This document shows positions 11,423 through 23,977 of a stretch of 64,000 bases of DNA, piece after piece. The stretch's first letter is position 1; every line of letters begins with the position of its first letter. The DNA is from Glomus cerebriforme. Lineage: Eukaryota > Glomeromycota > Glomeromycetes > Glomerales > Glomeraceae. The stretch covers positions 178,772 through 242,771 of the forward strand of contig QKYT01000062.1 in NCBI GenBank assembly GCA_003550305.1, written 5' to 3'. Made by a program: the position numbers and the translations under genes. The notes beneath the pieces were generated by a model. That model was not told where the DNA came from. It saw nothing but the letters and a program-made list of their open reading frames with translations, and did not search any database.

Positions 11423-13034
11423 TTACTCAATTCTCGGTTTTTTATACTGTACACCTTCTCTCGGATCACGATTATCTTGTCGAATCAATCCGTTTATTCC
11501 GGCATTGAAATCAAAATTAAGTAATTCGCCTTCTTCTGCGGGCCTATCCAAATCCGTATGTGGTGGTCGGTTAAAATCCCACTCACGATCTCTATCACGA
11601 TTATCTCGATCTCTATCTCTATTATCTCTGCCTCTATCCCAATCTCTACCCCTGTTTCGTGGTTGATTACGTCCACCTCCTCCACCACCTGCACGTTTAT
11701 GGCCCTCTTGATTCCTAGATCTACCATTATCCCGACCACCTCCTCCCCCATCGCCGCCTCTTTCTTGATGCCAACTATCACGTCTTATGAATTTATTAGT
11801 ATTACGTCTCGGTGGAGGTCGCGGACGTTCATTTTGTTGTGACATTGATTGAGGCATTTGTGGTAATTGTTGTCTTGATATTCTGGAATCATATTGTGCC
11901 ATAAATTGCTCATGTCCGCCTCCGTTATTACCGTATCTTAATGAATGTGATCCACGTTCTCTCGATAGATATTGCATGCTGTTATGTATCCCGTCCTCTT
12001 CATGTTTTATCATCTTTATAGATTCTTCTTGTTTTATTGATAACGCTTGAAATTCTTGTTTCATTATGTATGACGTTGAATCTTTTAAGTATTGTTGTGG
12101 TGGACGGTCATATGGTTTGAACGTTTCCAAATCTATAAACTTTTTTTCAGCATTCATTGGAATCTGAAATAAAGGATACATAGAGTCAATTTTCTTATGA
12201 TGTGACTGGACGATATTGAAAGAGGACCAAATATATATTGTAAATTAAATACTTACATATGTGTTAGGATTCTTTTCATCCTGTATCCACGTGTACTTGC
12301 TCAAATTAGGTTCTTCATCTTCTTTATAATACATTGTATCCCTTTATAAAAGAAAATTAAAAATAATAATAAAATTTTTGTTAAAAGAAAGAAATGAAAT
12401 AATAATAATAATACTTTCATACCAATCAATGATTTTTATCTTTCCATAATTTTTATTGACCGTTAATTCTAGAGAATCCTCGTGAACTCTAGTTTCACTA
12501 TTCATATATATAAATAAATAAAATTTTGAGTTGATGAAATATTAATAACGAATTCTTTTTTTAAAAAAAAAAAATTATTGAATATTATTTAATTACCCTA
12601 AATTGATTTGTACAATATCTCCACCTTGATAATATTGTCCATTTTCCCAAATGACTAAAGTACAAACAGCAGTTTCGTCCGCAACAAGGAAACTATTAAG
12701 TTCCACTTCTTGTTGAGTCTTTAGCGTACGACGCGATACTAATTAAAGGCAATTTAATAAGCAAATGAAAAAAAATTTTCTTTTTAATATCAAAAAAAAA
12801 AAAAATCTAATAATAATAAATCAAATAAGATGGGATAAATATAAGCTTACAATGTCGAAGTATGATACATGTTATATCAAAACCTCGTATCCATGGTCTT
12901 AATTCTCTTATTTTTAATACGCCATTTCTTTGAATAGAAATTGGCTTTTGAATCATGGAATTATTATTTCCATATCTAGGCTGTAAAATTGTTGGTGGTG
13001 GTGCACTCGTCTCGACTAATGAATTAATCGACAT
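11423..13034 (-). CDS. SOSS complex subunit B / hSSB-like single-stranded DNA-binding OB-fold protein, 408 aa, 5 exons
   Basis: Exons on the minus strand: 13034-12851, 12738-12597, 12497-12423, 12341-12257, 12163-11423. Residues ~38-150 form an OB fold: LKIRELRPWIRGFDITCIIL, then KTQQEVELNSFLVADETAVC, TLVIWENGQYYQGGDIVQIN, and a closing strand that runs into KEDEEPNLSKYTW. The order (IxxLRP..., VADETAxxxLxxWE, GDIVxI, PNxSxY) is that of the human NABP1/2 (hSSB) family, which binds ssDNA in the SOSS complex during double-strand break repair. The C-terminal half (exon 5) is disordered, with HxQ-rich, poly-Gly and RD/RG repeats (RGRDWDRGRDNRDRDRD), ending QYKKPRIE. The tail is longer and more arginine-rich than in the animal proteins, suggesting RNA or nucleic-acid contacts. 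Integrator/INTS3-type partners are not in this window. Confidence 0.8.
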
Positions 13035-13563
13035 GACGTAAAATTTGAAAATTTCGTGATCTACAAAAATTATGGTAATTGGAAGGGTCTATTTATAAGA
13101 ATTTTTTGTGGTGTTTGTGTAACAAACGATTGTTTTGTTGATCGACAATGATTGGCTGAAATCATTACTAATTTGTCTTGTATAACATCAATCGATCAAT
13201 TGCATAAATTTTTTTACCAAATAATAAAATTACAACAATTAAATGTCGCAAGTGACTTTTTATAAAAAATATTAATAATCTGTTTATTAATATACAGTAC
13301 TAATTTTAAGATTTTCATTTTTTTTTTTTTAATAAAAAAAAAATCAAGAAAAAAATTTAATGCTTTTCTTTTATTATAATGTGAGTAATTTATATTAGCT
13401 ACTTTACATAAGGTACATTTATAATTTGCATATAAAATTATCCATAAATTGTCTTGAAGTGCTTAAGATCCTATATTCAAAATTGGATCATAAATAACTT
13501 TAAAGTTAATTTAATAATTTCAATTTAATAAAAAAATTGCTTACCTCTGTAAATATATAATAT
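13035..13563. other. Intergenic between two same-strand genes
   Basis: 529 bp separating the start of the SOSS-B gene from the end of the zinc-finger gene. Poly-T (13317-13331) and A/T-rich sequence; nothing else seen. Confidence 0.6.
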
Positions 13564-15656
13564 CTAGCCGAGATAACCTTCTAATCCTTCATATAAAGCA
13601 CTCGTATTAATAGAATTAATAAATTCATCAATATGTTTCCTTTTATGTCTTTGTAAGCTACTTGCGGTAGTAAATGCCTTTGTACATCCTCGTTCGTCAC
13701 ATAAATAAGGTTTCTCTCCTGTATGAGACCTCTCATGATCTCTTAAATGACCCGAATGAGTAAATTTTCTCCCACATTCAGAAAAACTACAAACCATTAA
13801 TTTATTTCCGGTATGTAATCTCTGATGAGTTCTTAAGTCATTCATTCTACTAAATGTTCTACCGCATCCCGGTTCTTCACACTTCCATGGTTTCTCATCC
13901 GAATGTGTATATCTATGAGTTTGTAAACTTGTAGTAGTTGCGAATGCTTTATTACAACCAATCTCTTCACAAACATAAATCTTCTCCAAATTATGATTTT
14001 TCTTGTGTCTGAATAAAACATCCGATCTTTTAAATGTTTTGCCACATCCAGGTAAATCACAAACAAACGGTTTATCTTCAGAATGTGTACTCTGATGTTT
14101 CTTTAAATTACCCAATAAAGCAAATGCTTTATTACATCCAAATACTTCACAAACAAATGGTTTTTCATCTGAATGAGTACGTTCATGAATTTGTAAATTA
14201 CCTAATTGACTAAATTTCTTGTTACATTCTTTACATTCATATGGTCTTTCTCCCGTGTGGACCCTTCGATGATTTTGTAAATGACTCATTTTAGAAAATT
14301 TCTTGTTACATTCAGTAAACTCACATTTAAAATACAATTCTCCTGTATGTTTACGCTTGTGAGTTTTTAAATCGTCAGGGCGCTTGAATGCTTTGTTACA
14401 TCCAGGTTCATCACATTCATAAGGTTTCTCCTCTGAATGTATGCACTTGTGAACCTGTAAACTACTTGATGTATAGAATGATTTTTCGCAACCAGGTTCA
14501 TCACAGACATAAGGTCTCTCTCCATTATGACTTCGTTCATGTACTTTTAATCCATGTGAAGTAGCATAAGACTTTGTACATCCATCCTCTTTGCATTTAA
14601 ACGGCCTTTCACCAGTATGTGAACGTTGATGAATCGTTAAATTACTTTTTGTGTTAAATGATTTATTGCACCCTGGTTCATCGCAAACATAAGGTTTCTC
14701 TCCATGACTACTTTGTTCATGTGCTTTTAATCCATGTGATGTAGTATAAGACTTTGTACATCCATCCTCTTTGCATATAAATGGTCTTTCACCGGTATGT
14801 GAACGTTGATGAACCTTTAAATTATTCCTTGTACTAAATGACTTATTACATCCAGGTTCATCACATTTATGCTTTTTATTAGATATATTGGATATCTTTT
14901 TTTTCCTCTTTGCGGGATGATTGTATTCAGAATTACTTTCATCACTACCTTGTTCTTCATCTTCATTTATTGCATCTATTGTATCTTCTTGAATTTCCTC
15001 CACAGTAGCATCTGATATATCATATTCCATTTCTATATCTTCGACTGGATAATTAGGTGAATTCATTTTTCTAATCACTAAATCATCAATCTTCTGTAAT
15101 GTGGTTTGTAATTTCTCTTCTCTCTCTTTTTCAATTTGCAAGGTTTGGTCTAACCTTAATAGAGGTCTTGTAATAAATGTTGGATAATCATCAAAACTCT
15201 CGACAATATTTTCAGTGAAATTATCTTGAACATCATTTTTATTTCTCGGACGTCCGTTCGTGGATAAAGGAACTTGTGAAGCATCATGAGTATCATCTGT
15301 GTTAATGATATTGCTAACGAATGAATCAATCTGACCGAATAAATTCAACCCTGAAAAATTTTTTCCATTATTCCCATTATGATTTTTTCCCACGGAAGAG
15401 CTATTAAACCGATTAATTATACCACTAGAACCTTTTCTATTATTATTTCCAGTAGAATAACTTGGAATATTAATATTAGAGCCTATCGAGGTATGAACTA
15501 TATTTTTATTTCTCAAGTGACCTTTTTTTTTAAAAAAAAAGAATAAGAGATAAAAATAAGAATTTTTTTTTTTAAGAAAAAAAACTTCAACTGAATAGAA
15601 AAAAAAAATTAGATTTGTTAAGAAAAATTAAATATTCATTTGATACCTGACGCCAT
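13564..15656 (-). CDS. C2H2 zinc-finger protein with 14 fingers, 655 aa, 2 exons
   Basis: The main exon is 15521-13564. It has no usable ATG near its 5' end, but a 10-bp first exon at 15656-15647 (ATG GCG TCA G) joins it in phase across a GT-AG intron, giving MASGHLRNKNIVHTS. The N-terminal ~215 residues are Asn/Ser-rich, then acidic, followed by a basic patch PAKRKKK that may act in nuclear import. From residue ~220 to ~640 come 14 consecutive C2H2 fingers linked by TGE(R/K)P-type linkers. Nearly all are of the CX4C form (CDEPGCNKSF, CKEDGCTKSY), with one CX2C finger (CKECNKKF). Such tandem CX4C arrays are typical of TFIIIA-like and ZAP1/ZIC-like DNA binders. Fingers 1-2 and 3-4 are near-duplicates. 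Target unknown. Confidence 0.85.
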
Positions 15657-15957
15657 AATAAAAAACTACAAAAAAGATGGTTTGTACAAATGTCGTTTGG
15701 ATTTTGGGAGAGAAGGTTAATCCACAATGGTGTACTGGGGCTGGGCTTTATATGCACATCGAATTTTGCGCTACAGTTTATTGACACTCGCTTCTAAAAT
15801 AAATCAAAACATACTCCCAACGTCGATCGTGGAATTCAAATTGAAGGCATTTTTCCCAATTTTGATATGATTTACGTTGAGTTATTATTAATTAATTAAA
15901 AAAAATCGTTATCACGTGGTGCTTTAGTTTAATTATCAGTTGATGATTAAATGTTAA

Positions 15958-16233
15958 ATGTTCCCACTCCCCAAATTTTCGTGTTATTTATTGGACAGGA
16001 TATACTGTATGTCATATACAGTATCAACTAGTTTGAAAGTTGTAATTGACAGAAGGAACACAGTAGACAATAAAATAAAGTATCTGTATGAGACGTGTCA
16101 TTTGCCAGAGCTGAATTTCAGAAACTGGGAGTATTTAACCACAATTTATACGGTCTATAAAATGAACGACCACAGGGTTTTTTATGTTCGTGGAATTTTT
16201 GAAAAGGCGAGCTCTTTAATGGACGTTAATTGA
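15958..16233 (+). CDS. Small hypothetical protein, 91 aa
   Basis: An ATG-initiated open frame with a composition unlike chance A/T-rich frames: few Lys/Asn runs, and a mixed peptide with LKVVIDRRNTVDNKIKYLY and HLPELNFRNWEYLTTIYTVY. It begins 300 bp from the divergent start of the zinc-finger gene, so the two could share a promoter region. No domain recognised. It may be a single surviving exon of a larger or decayed gene. Confidence 0.35.
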   Translation: MFPLPKFSCYLLDRIYCMSYTVSTSLKVVIDRRNTVDNKIKYLYETCHLPELNFRNWEYLTTIYTVYKMNDHRVFYVRGIFEKASSLMDVN

Positions 16234-17336
16234 TATTAACTATTGATGACGAAATTTTTCCCTTTACATAATACTATAGGTTTTTAGAAGGTGTATGACT
16301 TTGGCTATCATATCAATCCTGTTGAGTAGAGAAAATTTTGTATCTTGCGTATTTTTTATTATCTCTTGATATTATTTCATTTGTGAAAAAATTTTTTGCA
16401 ACCCATTTAAGGGATAATAATTAAGCAATCAATGACACATTGATTACCTTTACTTCTAAAACATAATTGTAATTTAAGTATTAATCAACATGAACAATAA
16501 AGATTTTCTTTATGACGCGTAAAAACGTATTCATTACCTTATCATTATGACCATCAACATTCTGATCTTAAGTCAGTTTCTTAGTCTTTCACATCTCCAC
16601 AAGCAACTAAAAAGACAATTCGAATGTCAAACATAATATGTCGTAAGCATATGCATCCATCTGCAGAATTAGTTCGAAGCCTTGAACGAAGGTAACTGCC
16701 CAACAACACTAGACAACCTCAAAGCTCTAATGCCCTATTTTTATTTTGCCCATTCTCTTACTCACTCATCGATCGATAATTGTGCCTTCCCCTCTGCAAT
16801 TTTTCTCACTGTTAACGATGAATTCGAGGTTTATCATTAATTCTATCTTCATCTTTCGTTCGAACTGTTCAAGCCTACATTCAGACGCTCTACGTTCGAA
16901 ACAATAATTATTTGTTGATTGATTCATTCGATCGTCATTTAGCTGAATCAACCGATTAACGACGCTATCTCATAACAAGAGGAAAATTATAATCATAGTA
17001 AATGGAAAATCACATATGCAACTAATGCAAACCCCATTTTCTTTATTGCCAACCAATCAATTCAATTAATTCTTCCGGTTTATTTTGTTTTCCATTGTTT
17101 CTACAATCTACAATCTACATTATCAATCAAAGAACTTCCCTCGTAACAAAGCTTAATTTCTTCAAACTCTTGTTGTGCTTTGTTAGAGAATTGCAACTTT
17201 TATTTAATTGGTAAAGTGATCTGAAAAAAAAAAATTTTTTTTCAGTAACTTGGTATTTTTCCATGCTTATAAAAGTATGATTTTTATTAAAATGGTTATA
17301 ACAATAAAATCTTCATCGTTTAGTTCTTCTAACATT

Positions 17337-17451
17337 GAGCGAGCTGGCTACCTCGACTAAATATATTGATATTAATTGTCCATGGAATCAATGAAATTTT
17401 CTACATATATTCGTTCTAGTCCAATTTAACCTTGCTATAGCCAGCTCACTC
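17337..17451. repeat. Imperfect inverted repeat, arms 14 bp, ~115 bp span
   Basis: GAGCGAGCTGGCTA at 17337-17350 matches the reverse complement of TAGCCAGCTCACTC at 17438-17451 in 13 of 14 positions. The span could be a very short MITE-like element; no clear target-site duplication was found. Confidence 0.45.
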
Positions 17452-17648
17452 TTCAATTAATGCCTTTTGGCTCCTTTCAAGTGTGGTGGTTTCAAGTTCA
17501 CCCACATTTCCAATTGTCAACATAGAATTCAATATACATTCAACATGCTAAACAATTCTTGAACGCTTCTATTTAGCATGATTTCACCGTCCTCTACCTT
17601 AACTCTTTTTGTGCATGCCTTTACTATATATAGTTTTGATAGCGACCT

Positions 17649-17692
17649 CTAACTCGATTTTTTGATCCTAGATAAAAAATAAATCGAGTTAG
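17649..17692. repeat. Perfect 12-bp inverted repeat (hairpin)
   Basis: CTAACTCGATTT (17649-17660) and AAATCGAGTTAG (17681-17692) are exact reverse complements with a 20-base loop. Function unknown; it lies in a gene-free spacer. Confidence 0.6.
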
Positions 17693-18450
17693 GCAAGCGA
17701 ATATATAACAGATAAGACAAAAAATATGAACCCCACAAAATTAACTTACAGCTTTGTAAATACAAACAACTATCACATTCTCTTTAATCTACTCAAGAAA
17801 GGATTTCTCTTGCAAAGTCAACAAGTTTTGTGCTAAAAGTTCATAAAGTTTATCCATATCCCGTTTTTTAATTTCACAGCAATTTTCAGTAAAGGCAGGT
17901 TTGGCAGGTTTAGATAGAATATCAGAATATTTATATGGTTTTTAAAGAACATGTAAAAAAAAAAAAAAAAAGGGCGTTTTTTTTTTTTGAAAATTTAATC
18001 GGGTCAACACTACAAATTAAGGAAATGATTATCCGTCAAACATTAATCGTATTTTAAACGATTTAGTGTTTATTATTATCAGATATATTATTAAACTAAG
18101 TTTTAAAATCTAAAAAAAACGATATGTTTTTAAAAAAAAATTAAATCTGATTATTTGCAATTTTGTGATCTTTTAACAATTCTTCAATTCTTGTTAATTT
18201 ATTCAAAGAAACCTGTTCATAAAACTTTTTGACAAAATTATGGAATTGTACATAAATATTATGATTTCTATGTATTCATGAAAGAAAGGAATTTAAAAGT
18301 TTTTTTTTTTTTAAAATAATTAAAAAAAATACATATATATATACTTTGTAGATGCTTATTAAAATTACAATAAATATTTACTGATATTTTTGTTCACTTT
18401 TACTACTTAATAAAAGCAGTTCTTGTATTCCTTTATCTGTTAAAGCATAA

Positions 18451-20178
18451 TTAGGCCATGCTAATAGCTTCAACGAGGTTAGCAGGACCCTTTTCATCAT
18501 TTTTATTATCTGTTTCTTCTGCTACCACATCATCAGGGTCAACCTTTGGATTAATAGCAAACGAGTGCCTTGGTATAAAAGTACACGCAAAAATAATAAC
18601 TGCGCCAATAGTCATCATAACGCCAGCGATATATAAAAATGATTCACGGGTCCTTCCTTGTGCTTTATATGAATCAAAAACTCTTCCAAGTGGGATTGAA
18701 AGAATAGTAAAGGTAATGATGTATGAAGAGTAAAGGAAAGCCATGACACATCCAAGTGGAGATGTACCCTCATTGGCGTTAATATTCACTGAATGTAACC
18801 GGGATTGAATATAGGCAACTAGAGAAACATCACCAGCTGCCCAACCCGAGGAAAGAACGATCATTAATGGAAGTGCATATAAAGCCCATTTGAGAGGGTC
18901 ATGAACGGGTAAATATGGAAATATCCAGAGTGTCATTAAAGCGACGGCGTCAAAACGGACAAAGGGTAAAGGGGTATAAACTTTTGAGGCAAGAAGGAGA
19001 ACGCTAAATGCACCAAGTAATTCTCCAAAATTAGATCCACCTAGGAGAATGCCAGAATAAGAACCCTCATTAAGAACCTGTTTCGCGAATGTTGGGAAGA
19101 TAACGTTCTCAATGAATCTGTGGAAGACAAATGGTAAGACATAACCAGGTATAAGCCAGATGAATCGACGCTCCGAAAAAACGATCTGTGCACCACGTTT
19201 TACGGAATAAAAGAATAAGTAGAAAGCGCTTCCCCGGTCGGAACTTTTAAGACCCAAGTTCCTATTAATATCAGAAGGAGCGTTTGGATTATGCTTAATC
19301 TTGAGCCAGATGAAGCCAGCAGCAGTGAACAGAATGGGAATAAGAATTAGAGCGTAGACGGGACCCATTTTCTTAATGGTGGCGGCGGATGCGAAGGCAC
19401 CAGCAGTTCCGGCAATTTCATAAAAGATGTGTACGTTGGCATCCATTTTTTTTAGTTTTTCTGGATTTTCACCAACTATATCACGTGGCAAGACACGACG
19501 AACAAGCTCTAAAACACCAAGACAGCCACCCATGGGAAGATATATTGGGAAAAGGATCCAAGGGGACCAGTGACCTTCGGAAAATTTACTACCATCGATA
19601 GGAAGTTTACCACCAGTGGACGCATCAATAATGATGAGAATTAGAGCAAAGATTGCGAAACAGAACATGCTGAAAGCTAATATGACGTTTGTTCGAAACC
19701 GTGTCAAAAGTTGTGCAGCGGCAATGGAGCAAATACATTGCATTATATTAACTGAAGTAAAAAATGAAGATAAGAAAATGATTTCGCTGTGATTTCTCTA
19801 TGATAAAGAAAAGAACATTGCAAGGTAAATCATCAATTTATTGACTGTCTTACTTACAACATGATGTCAAAACAGGAGTCATAGTGAGAGCAAATTCTTT
19901 CGAGAACCGAGCTTGAGCCATGAGTGAGATGGACGAACTAAAGTAATGAATGACGAAGCAAATTTTAATATTCTTGAAACCAAAATCCCGTGACCGCAGC
20001 AAGCAGTGTCACGCCGGTCGGAAATTTCCATTTGTACAAACACCTACCCGAGAGATTCAAAGGCAAACTTGAAGCACATGATGCCAAGAATGTATAGAAT
20101 AATATTTGACTTTTCTTCATGACTGAAGGAAGTATTATTAAGAACAACATTATTACGAGTATCGTTTTTATCACCCAT
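18451..20178 (-). CDS. MFS-type transporter, 503 aa, 3 exons
   Basis: Exons on the minus strand: 20178-20048, 19937-19858, 19751-18451. Phases close (GG|T, then T|TT). The start MGDKNDTRNNVVLNNTSFSH gives a short hydrophilic N-terminus before the first membrane segment (SNIILYILGIMCFKFAF). About twelve hydrophobic helices follow, in two groups. They are separated by a central hydrophilic loop (~residues 245-275, KHNPNAPSDINRNLGLKSSD), the usual 6+6 layout of the major facilitator superfamily. A soluble loop VRRVLPRDIVGENPEKLKKM lies between helices of the first half, and the C-terminus is acidic (DPDDVVAEETDNKNDEK). Size and topology fit MFS; the substrate cannot be read from the sequence. 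G+C is higher here than in the flanks. Confidence 0.8.
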
Positions 20179-23100
20179 GATGAATGAAAAGAAAAATGAC
20201 TTAAATAAAGGAAGAGGGTTTAGGGCAAGTATTTAATTAAAAACATTTTTCGTGAATTTGAAATTCAAATTTTTTAATTCTGCCAATCAACGAAAAACGT
20301 GTAGTGCGGGCTTTCGGGATTAATTTGAAACAATATTGTATGACCGAACGTTCCGATTTACAAAATGATGGGTAAGCATAAGTTTTGAAATTATAAATTA
20401 ATTAACTTTTATGTAGTCACACAAAAACTGCTGATTACATTATTTTACAAGTTACGACTAGTTTAGGATAAAGCGACTGAAAAAGAAAGCCGAATTTCCT
20501 TTACAATTAACTAAATTTAATTGATCGTATGACATATATCTTTAATGTCAAGCGAGATATTATCGTAACATCTGCAAATCACGCTATATGATATAATTGT
20601 GTAATTATTTGTGTACCGATCTGCGTAAATTAGTTAGAAAATTCATGTTTATACTAAAAGAAACTTCCGTTGAATAAACAAACCGTTTATGATCCATAGA
20701 ACATTCTTTTTACTTAACTTTGTTTTTGTTTAGGAAATCTTTTGGTGGTTGTTTCCAACCTAAATTTTTTTGATCCTGACAATCTTATATTATTACGGAT
20801 TGATTTCATTGGTTACAATAAGGACGTAACACCGTAAGTTCCGAGAAACTTGAATCGAAAAGTGTAAATGGAACGTTCGAATTTAGAGACAATGGATATG
20901 CTATGAAACGGTAAGATTTTGTCAGTTATCGAATAACTATAATTTACTAATCCGATAACCAAAAACTTTTCTCCTTAACATTTAACTTTTGGAAATAAAT
21001 TTTAAATTCAATAAATTCGATACATTTTACAATGTTTATGTTTTATTTGCTCACGCGATAAAATGAATTAAGTTTTATTTACCGATTATCATTACTAAAT
21101 AATTATCTAAGTGTAAGATTGTTCCGCCGCATCATTATGACGTCTAACTGTGTGTGTGTGACCAGTTGTTCAATCTAAAAATTACGAACTAAACGTGGTT
21201 AAGTATCTATATTAACCACATGTAGGATTGTCGTATTTCCCATATTTCCCTGAAAGTTTATTACTTTACAGATAGTCTAATCACAAATGAACTTTTTCAC
21301 ATGAACAAATAAACAAAAATTAACAAATTTCAAAATTATGATTACATAAAAAATTCTCCTCATTTCAGCAAGAAAAAACCAGTCAAAATAATAATTGGCC
21401 GACCAGAATTCATTAATTAAATGAATTTTAGATTTCCGTTAGTCCATTTATGTTCAAAATGATTTTAGACCATTCTGTGATAATCATTTTCACGCGTATA
21501 TGCAGTATACACTATTATTATCCCTGATGATAGTATTAAATTAAGCAAAACTCAAATCTAAAATACTGTAATTTATGGTATTTGCTTCATATGTTACATT
21601 ACGACATAAATACTTAAAATCAAAAAAAAGGATAATAAATGAATATTAAATATTATTTATATGACATTGAACAAATAACATTTTGTAACAGATTATACTT
21701 TGGACTATACGAGCGAACTGTTTAATATTATAATATAATCAACAACATTTTATAATAAAAAAAAAAATTGTTCCAGAAATTCCATGAATATCTTACTAGT
21801 TCGCTAATACGTTTTTTGTCATATAATCTTATTAAAATTGTTATTGAAAGACTACCTTAATAAATTGGATAATTACTACTAAGATTTTTGTAGATTTTGA
21901 GAAATGTGATAAGTAATATAATGAATAGGATTGACTTGATTACATTCAATAGAAATAAAAAATTACTAGATCCAAGGTAGCATTTCTTTTGATCCTAGAA
22001 TTCCCGATATTAAATGGTTGGCATTAAGCCAAGTGATTTGTGTGAATTTGTGCAAAATTACTATACATAGGCAAAAATCTTAAGACGTTACTCAAAATTC
22101 ATATCATCGAACATTTAAATGCAACATGGCCAATTGAAAAAAAATTAATTTTAATCAGAAATGAATTAATTAGAACTAATGAAGGCACCATAATTTTTTT
22201 AATATTTTATTTTATTGTATACAAGATTAACTGAGCAAGTTTTCTAAACGATAAATTATTTTTTATTTATTTAAGTACCGTATATTGCAGGCTATAGTAC
22301 CTCGGTATCTTGCAAATTTCGGAGGGTTGACCTTGTAACCTTGTACCATAATCACTAGGTCTATAACTCGAATTTTTACTATTATAGTGTATAATCAGAA
22401 AATCAGAAAAATATTTATGCGTAATTTCTGAGTAAAATTAGATTCTTAAATTAATGATATCAATAGAAAATGAAACTTTTTCGCGCAAAAGAGAGAGGTA
22501 CTGTGCATGGAAGATACCATGGCTCACAATTTACGATAATAGCATCCTTTTATTTTTTTGTGAACGATCTATCATCAACTGATTCGCGCAGTGATACACC
22601 GAAAAAATTGTTACTTTTAGCAACTTTTTTTCATTCAATTCTTTAGCTAATAAGTTATAGCGTGAAATAGCTTTAGAATAATTTTAATAATATCGCATCA
22701 CGTCATACTGAGTTGCATGGCTGAGTCACAAACATTGAAATTTTTGAGTTAAAATACTATTTATAATTAAATAATAAATCAACTTTATAAGTTAGTTTAT
22801 AAATTTCACTGCAAAATTTTTTTTAGCACAATTCCAAAATCCTTCTGCATCTAAAAAAAGAGTATAAGTAGAATTAAGAAAATGGAACTTAAAATCCATT
22901 AGAATCTAAATTAAATATCTCAAATAGTCTCCACAATAAACGCCAACTATAAAATTGTTCTTATTGTAATATATTATAAAATGATCTTAAAGTAAGCAGT
23001 ACTTTCGAACTACTTGAGCTATTTAACCTAGATGTAAATATTGTGACCCATACAACTGTACAAGGTCACTGAGTCTTTATTAATGATATGATTCAAGAAA

Positions 23101-23670
23101 AAATGAAGGTGATTTGAATGGGTGAAAACTTTACAACAAATCATAAATATGATTATGGTAATTGGAAAAAAATCAGAATTACCTATGAAAGTTGCTTTGA
23201 AGAAGTCATAGAAAATGTCAACTAAATATTTAAATGTGTATTTCTAATTTTATTATTCAGAATTACAAATAATAAATTACAAATATTCTAGAATTTATGA
23301 TGGTTAATATAGTTTGTAAATACAAGAAGTTTGAGAAATGTATTTTAACATTTTATAAAATAGTAAAATTAGAAGGGTATTGCTTAATCTCACCAGCGGT
23401 GATTCTCACTCACCACCGGTAATTATCACCGGACTAATAATTTTTATAGTTTTTATATTGAAATTATATTTTTGTAAAAAGTTAAATTAATCTGCATATT
23501 TATTACCTTACTATATGTAAATTTGCGAGAAGAAAAGGTTTTTCTTATGTTAGAAAAGTCGTTGTTCAGATAGTTTTTGAGAAAAACATGAAATTCGATT
23601 TTTACATTTTTTTTTTTATTTTAAGAAAAAAATCATTAATCAAAATTTTAAAATTTAGTGCGATTTATAT
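20179..23670. other. Intergenic, no gene seen
   Basis: 3.5 kb upstream of the MFS gene. Only short A/T-rich frames. A 35-codon frame at 23119-23226 (starting MGENFTTNHKYDYGNW) may be a fragment of a decayed gene but cannot be tied to a family. Around 23375-23425 a cluster of CACCGG/CCGGTGA-like words occurs that partly resembles, in inverted order, sequence at 30225-30262. Confidence 0.5.
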
Positions 23671-23977
23671 CCAAACATATTTATTTTTTATTTTATTTTT
23701 TTTTGTCTTAACAGTTAAAAACTTTATTTAGCGAACAAAATAATTACAAATAATAAAATAAAATGAATTGATCTAACCTAAATAAAATTAATGGATCTTG
23801 CTCCTATCTAGTTTACATAAACCTAAAAAGTAAACCTAATCTAGATTCCTACGCTATAAACATAATATAGAAACATGCCCAACTAACTACTTTACAATAA
23901 GAGGTAGAAGCAAAGCCGACCATCCAAAGGGGTATCCCCTCCAGTCCCTTAAAATAAGTTAAAGAAGAGCCATAACA

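Larger units (their letters stand above)
15657..18450. other. Intergenic with one small open frame and two inverted repeats
   Basis: 2.8 kb between the start of the zinc-finger gene and the 3' end of the MFS gene. A CACGTG sits at 15913-15918 between the zinc-finger start and the plus-strand open frame at 15958. Stems at 17337-17451 and 17649-17692 are listed separately. The rest (16240-17330, 17700-18440) shows no coherent gene. Confidence 0.55.

Noticed and set aside
11494..11842. Frames on both strands over the SOSS-B tail
   Set aside because: Other-frame readings of the RD/RG repeat; the splice-phased OB-fold frame is the real one.
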